Source: an uncultured Oscillospiraceae bacterium
GTDB lineage: Bacteria; Bacillota; Clostridia; Oscillospirales; Oscillospiraceae
Direction of reading: 5' to 3'
Assembly (NCBI GenBank): GCA_900752305.1
Contig: CAADUV010000261.1
Span: 1 to 5,554, forward strand
DNA: 5,554 bases
How positions within the stretch are numbered: the first letter of the stretch is position 1; the number at the start of each line of letters is the position of its first letter. The position numbers were made by a program, and so were the translations under genes. Below are positions 5,018 through 5,554 of the stretch, in pieces. The notes under the pieces were generated by a model. The model made no database searches. It saw only the letters and a list, made by a program, of their open reading frames with translations, and was not told the DNA's origin.

Positions 5018-5046
5018 TTGACTTCTACACTTTATGGTGCTATGAT
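5018..5046 (+). promoter_or_regulatory. Sigma-70 promoter of the 93-aa gene
   Basis: TTGACT (5018-5023), 17-bp spacer, TATGAT (5041-5046), in a locally AT-rich patch that contrasts with the GC-rich DNA before it. The start should be near 5053, about 40 nt before the start codon. Confidence 0.85.
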
Positions 5047-5093
5047 GATACCATTCAAAAACAAAGATTCGCGAGAGAAAGGAGTCGTTGAAG

Positions 5094-5375
5094 ATGACAG
5101 CGCCGTTCCGGAAAATGTCCGATGTGTTGACGTCTGAGCAGTCCATGTCCTGCATGGATATGATTCCTTGCGCCTTTTATCAGGCCGCTATGCCCGCTTT
5201 CTATCCCCGTTGCACCTCCAAAGTCGTGGGTGTCGCCATCGCGACATCCATTTTGTTTTCTGTAGGCTTTCGAGTCATCAACCCGCTGGCAGTCCTCCTG
5301 CTGGCGGTCCTGGTAGAACTGGCGGAGAAAAAGAAGAACAGAAGACGAACAGCGGCAGTGTGTGCGGTACTGTGA
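5094..5375 (+). CDS. Small putative membrane protein, 93 aa, unknown function
   Basis: AAAGGAG (5078-5084) lies 9 nt before ATG 5094, behind a strong promoter. The N-terminal 40 residues are polar with three cysteines (MSCMDMIPCAF, YPRCTSK). A hydrophobic stretch of about 33 residues follows (VVGVAIATSILFSVGF, RVINPLAVLLLAVLVEL), enough for one long or two short membrane segments. It ends with a basic cytoplasmic-type tail (EKKKNRRR). I do not recognise the family. The TTG at 5088 is too near the ribosome site to be the start. The gene is followed 12 nt later by a terminator and then a lipoprotein gene, so it could act as a leader ORF as well as make a protein. Confidence 0.6.
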   Translation: MTAPFRKMSDVLTSEQSMSCMDMIPCAFYQAAMPAFYPRCTSKVVGVAIATSILFSVGFRVINPLAVLLLAVLVELAEKKKNRRRTAAVCAVL

Positions 5376-5387
5376 CCATGATACAGT

Positions 5388-5421
5388 AAGGCGGCTCTAC
5401 ACGTTGCAGAGCCGCTTTTTT
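5388..5421 (+). terminator. Terminator or attenuator before the lipoprotein gene
   Basis: GCGGCTCT (5391-5398) and AGAGCCGC (5408-5415) form a perfect 8-bp stem with a 9-nt loop, followed by TTTTTT (5416-5421); upstream A residues can extend the pairing. Only 34 nt separate it from the lipoprotein start codon. Confidence 0.9.
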
Positions 5422-5455
5422 GTATAGAAATTCTTGTAAGAAGGAGAAAAAACAC

Positions 5456-5554
5456 ATGAAAAGAAAAGTGATCAGCTTCGTGCTGGCAGCTGGCATGATG
5501 CTCAGCCTGGCTGCCTGCGGCGGCGGCTCCGATAACGCAGCCACCAGCGGCGCA
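5456..5554 (+). CDS. Lipoprotein, probable ABC solute-binding protein (partial)
   Basis: AAGGAG (5441-5446) lies 9 nt before ATG 5456. The 33 visible residues are a classic bacterial lipoprotein signal: basic start MKRKV, hydrophobic core FVLAAGMMLSL, lipobox LAAC with the lipidated Cys at residue 21, then a flexible Gly/Ser/Ala-rich linker (GGGSDNAATSG). In Firmicutes this pattern most often heads extracellular solute-binding proteins of ABC importers, but other lipoproteins share it and the body lies beyond the window. I see no promoter between the preceding terminator and this gene; a TATAGA at 5423-5428 has no -35 at a usable distance. Confidence 0.85.
   Translation, partial: MKRKVISFVLAAGMMLSLAACGGGSDNAATSGA

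Noticed and set aside
4632..5018. 128-codon minus-strand open frame in the intergenic region
   Set aside because: It has no ribosome site, and its sequence follows the hairpins rather than any protein-like pattern. It is reported only as a possible repeat.
4553..5137. 194-codon plus-strand open frame across the intergenic region
   Set aside because: It has no ribosome site, a Gly/Arg/Pro/Ser-rich composition, and runs through the promoter at 5018-5046 and into the start of the 93-aa gene.
5201..5455. Minus-strand open frame opposite the 93-aa gene
   Set aside because: It crosses the terminator at 5388-5421 and the ribosome site of the lipoprotein gene, and it lacks its own translation signals.
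1..5554. CRISPR array, tRNA or rRNA
   Set aside because: No regularly spaced repeats, cloverleaf or rRNA-like sequence were seen on either strand.

Overview
The window looks like a chromosomal segment of a fairly GC-rich gut Firmicute (Clostridia, Oscillospiraceae type, Faecalibacterium/Gemmiger-like). This is inferred from strong AGGAGG ribosome-binding sites, sigma-70 promoters with 17-bp spacers, and the gene families present (WHG-type TetR, Trep_Strep ECF S component, small class I methyltransferases). No single feature proves the genus.

Region 1 (1-820): two hairpins, the second a rho-independent terminator, then an intact TetR-family regulator (113-748) closed by a strong terminator.

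Region 2 (821-1890): the wreck of a divergent regulator/transporter locus. On the minus strand, about 515 bp holds the start codon and a few short pieces of an ECF-type S component (1335-1201). These run directly into the Walker A region and C-terminus of an ABC exporter ATPase (1200-821), with frameshifts and internal deletions. Divergent from it is an AraC-family regulator that has kept its promoter, a dyad operator and its DNA-binding domain but lost its N-terminal sensing domain. I infer that a multi-gene ECF/ABC exporter operon lay here and that its interior was deleted.

Region 3 (1900-4008): four closely spaced genes downstream of the AraC remnant. Two class I SAM-dependent methyltransferases are intact (1906-2595 and 2660-3259), with a translatable 20-codon ORF bridging them. 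They are followed by a hybrid pseudogene: an alpha/beta-hydrolase lacking its nucleophile elbow, fused through a GHGD/GDANHL junction and a frameshift to the C-terminal half of a third methyltransferase.

Region 4 (4009-4389): a self-contained 79-aa orphan gene with a near-perfect promoter and a 12-bp-stem terminator.

Region 5 (4390-5017): about 630 bp of G-rich, palindrome-rich intergenic DNA with no convincing gene, possibly an interspersed repeat. Region 6 (5018-5554): a strong promoter, a 93-aa small membrane protein, a terminator, and only 34 nt later the start of a lipoprotein (probably a solute-binding protein) that runs off the window.

Together, regions 1-3 read as an eroded small-molecule transport and modification locus (TetR, ABC exporter, ECF importer, AraC, three methyltransferases, hydrolase). 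Regulators, cis-sites and two methyltransferases survive, while the transporters, the hydrolase and the third methyltransferase are broken.
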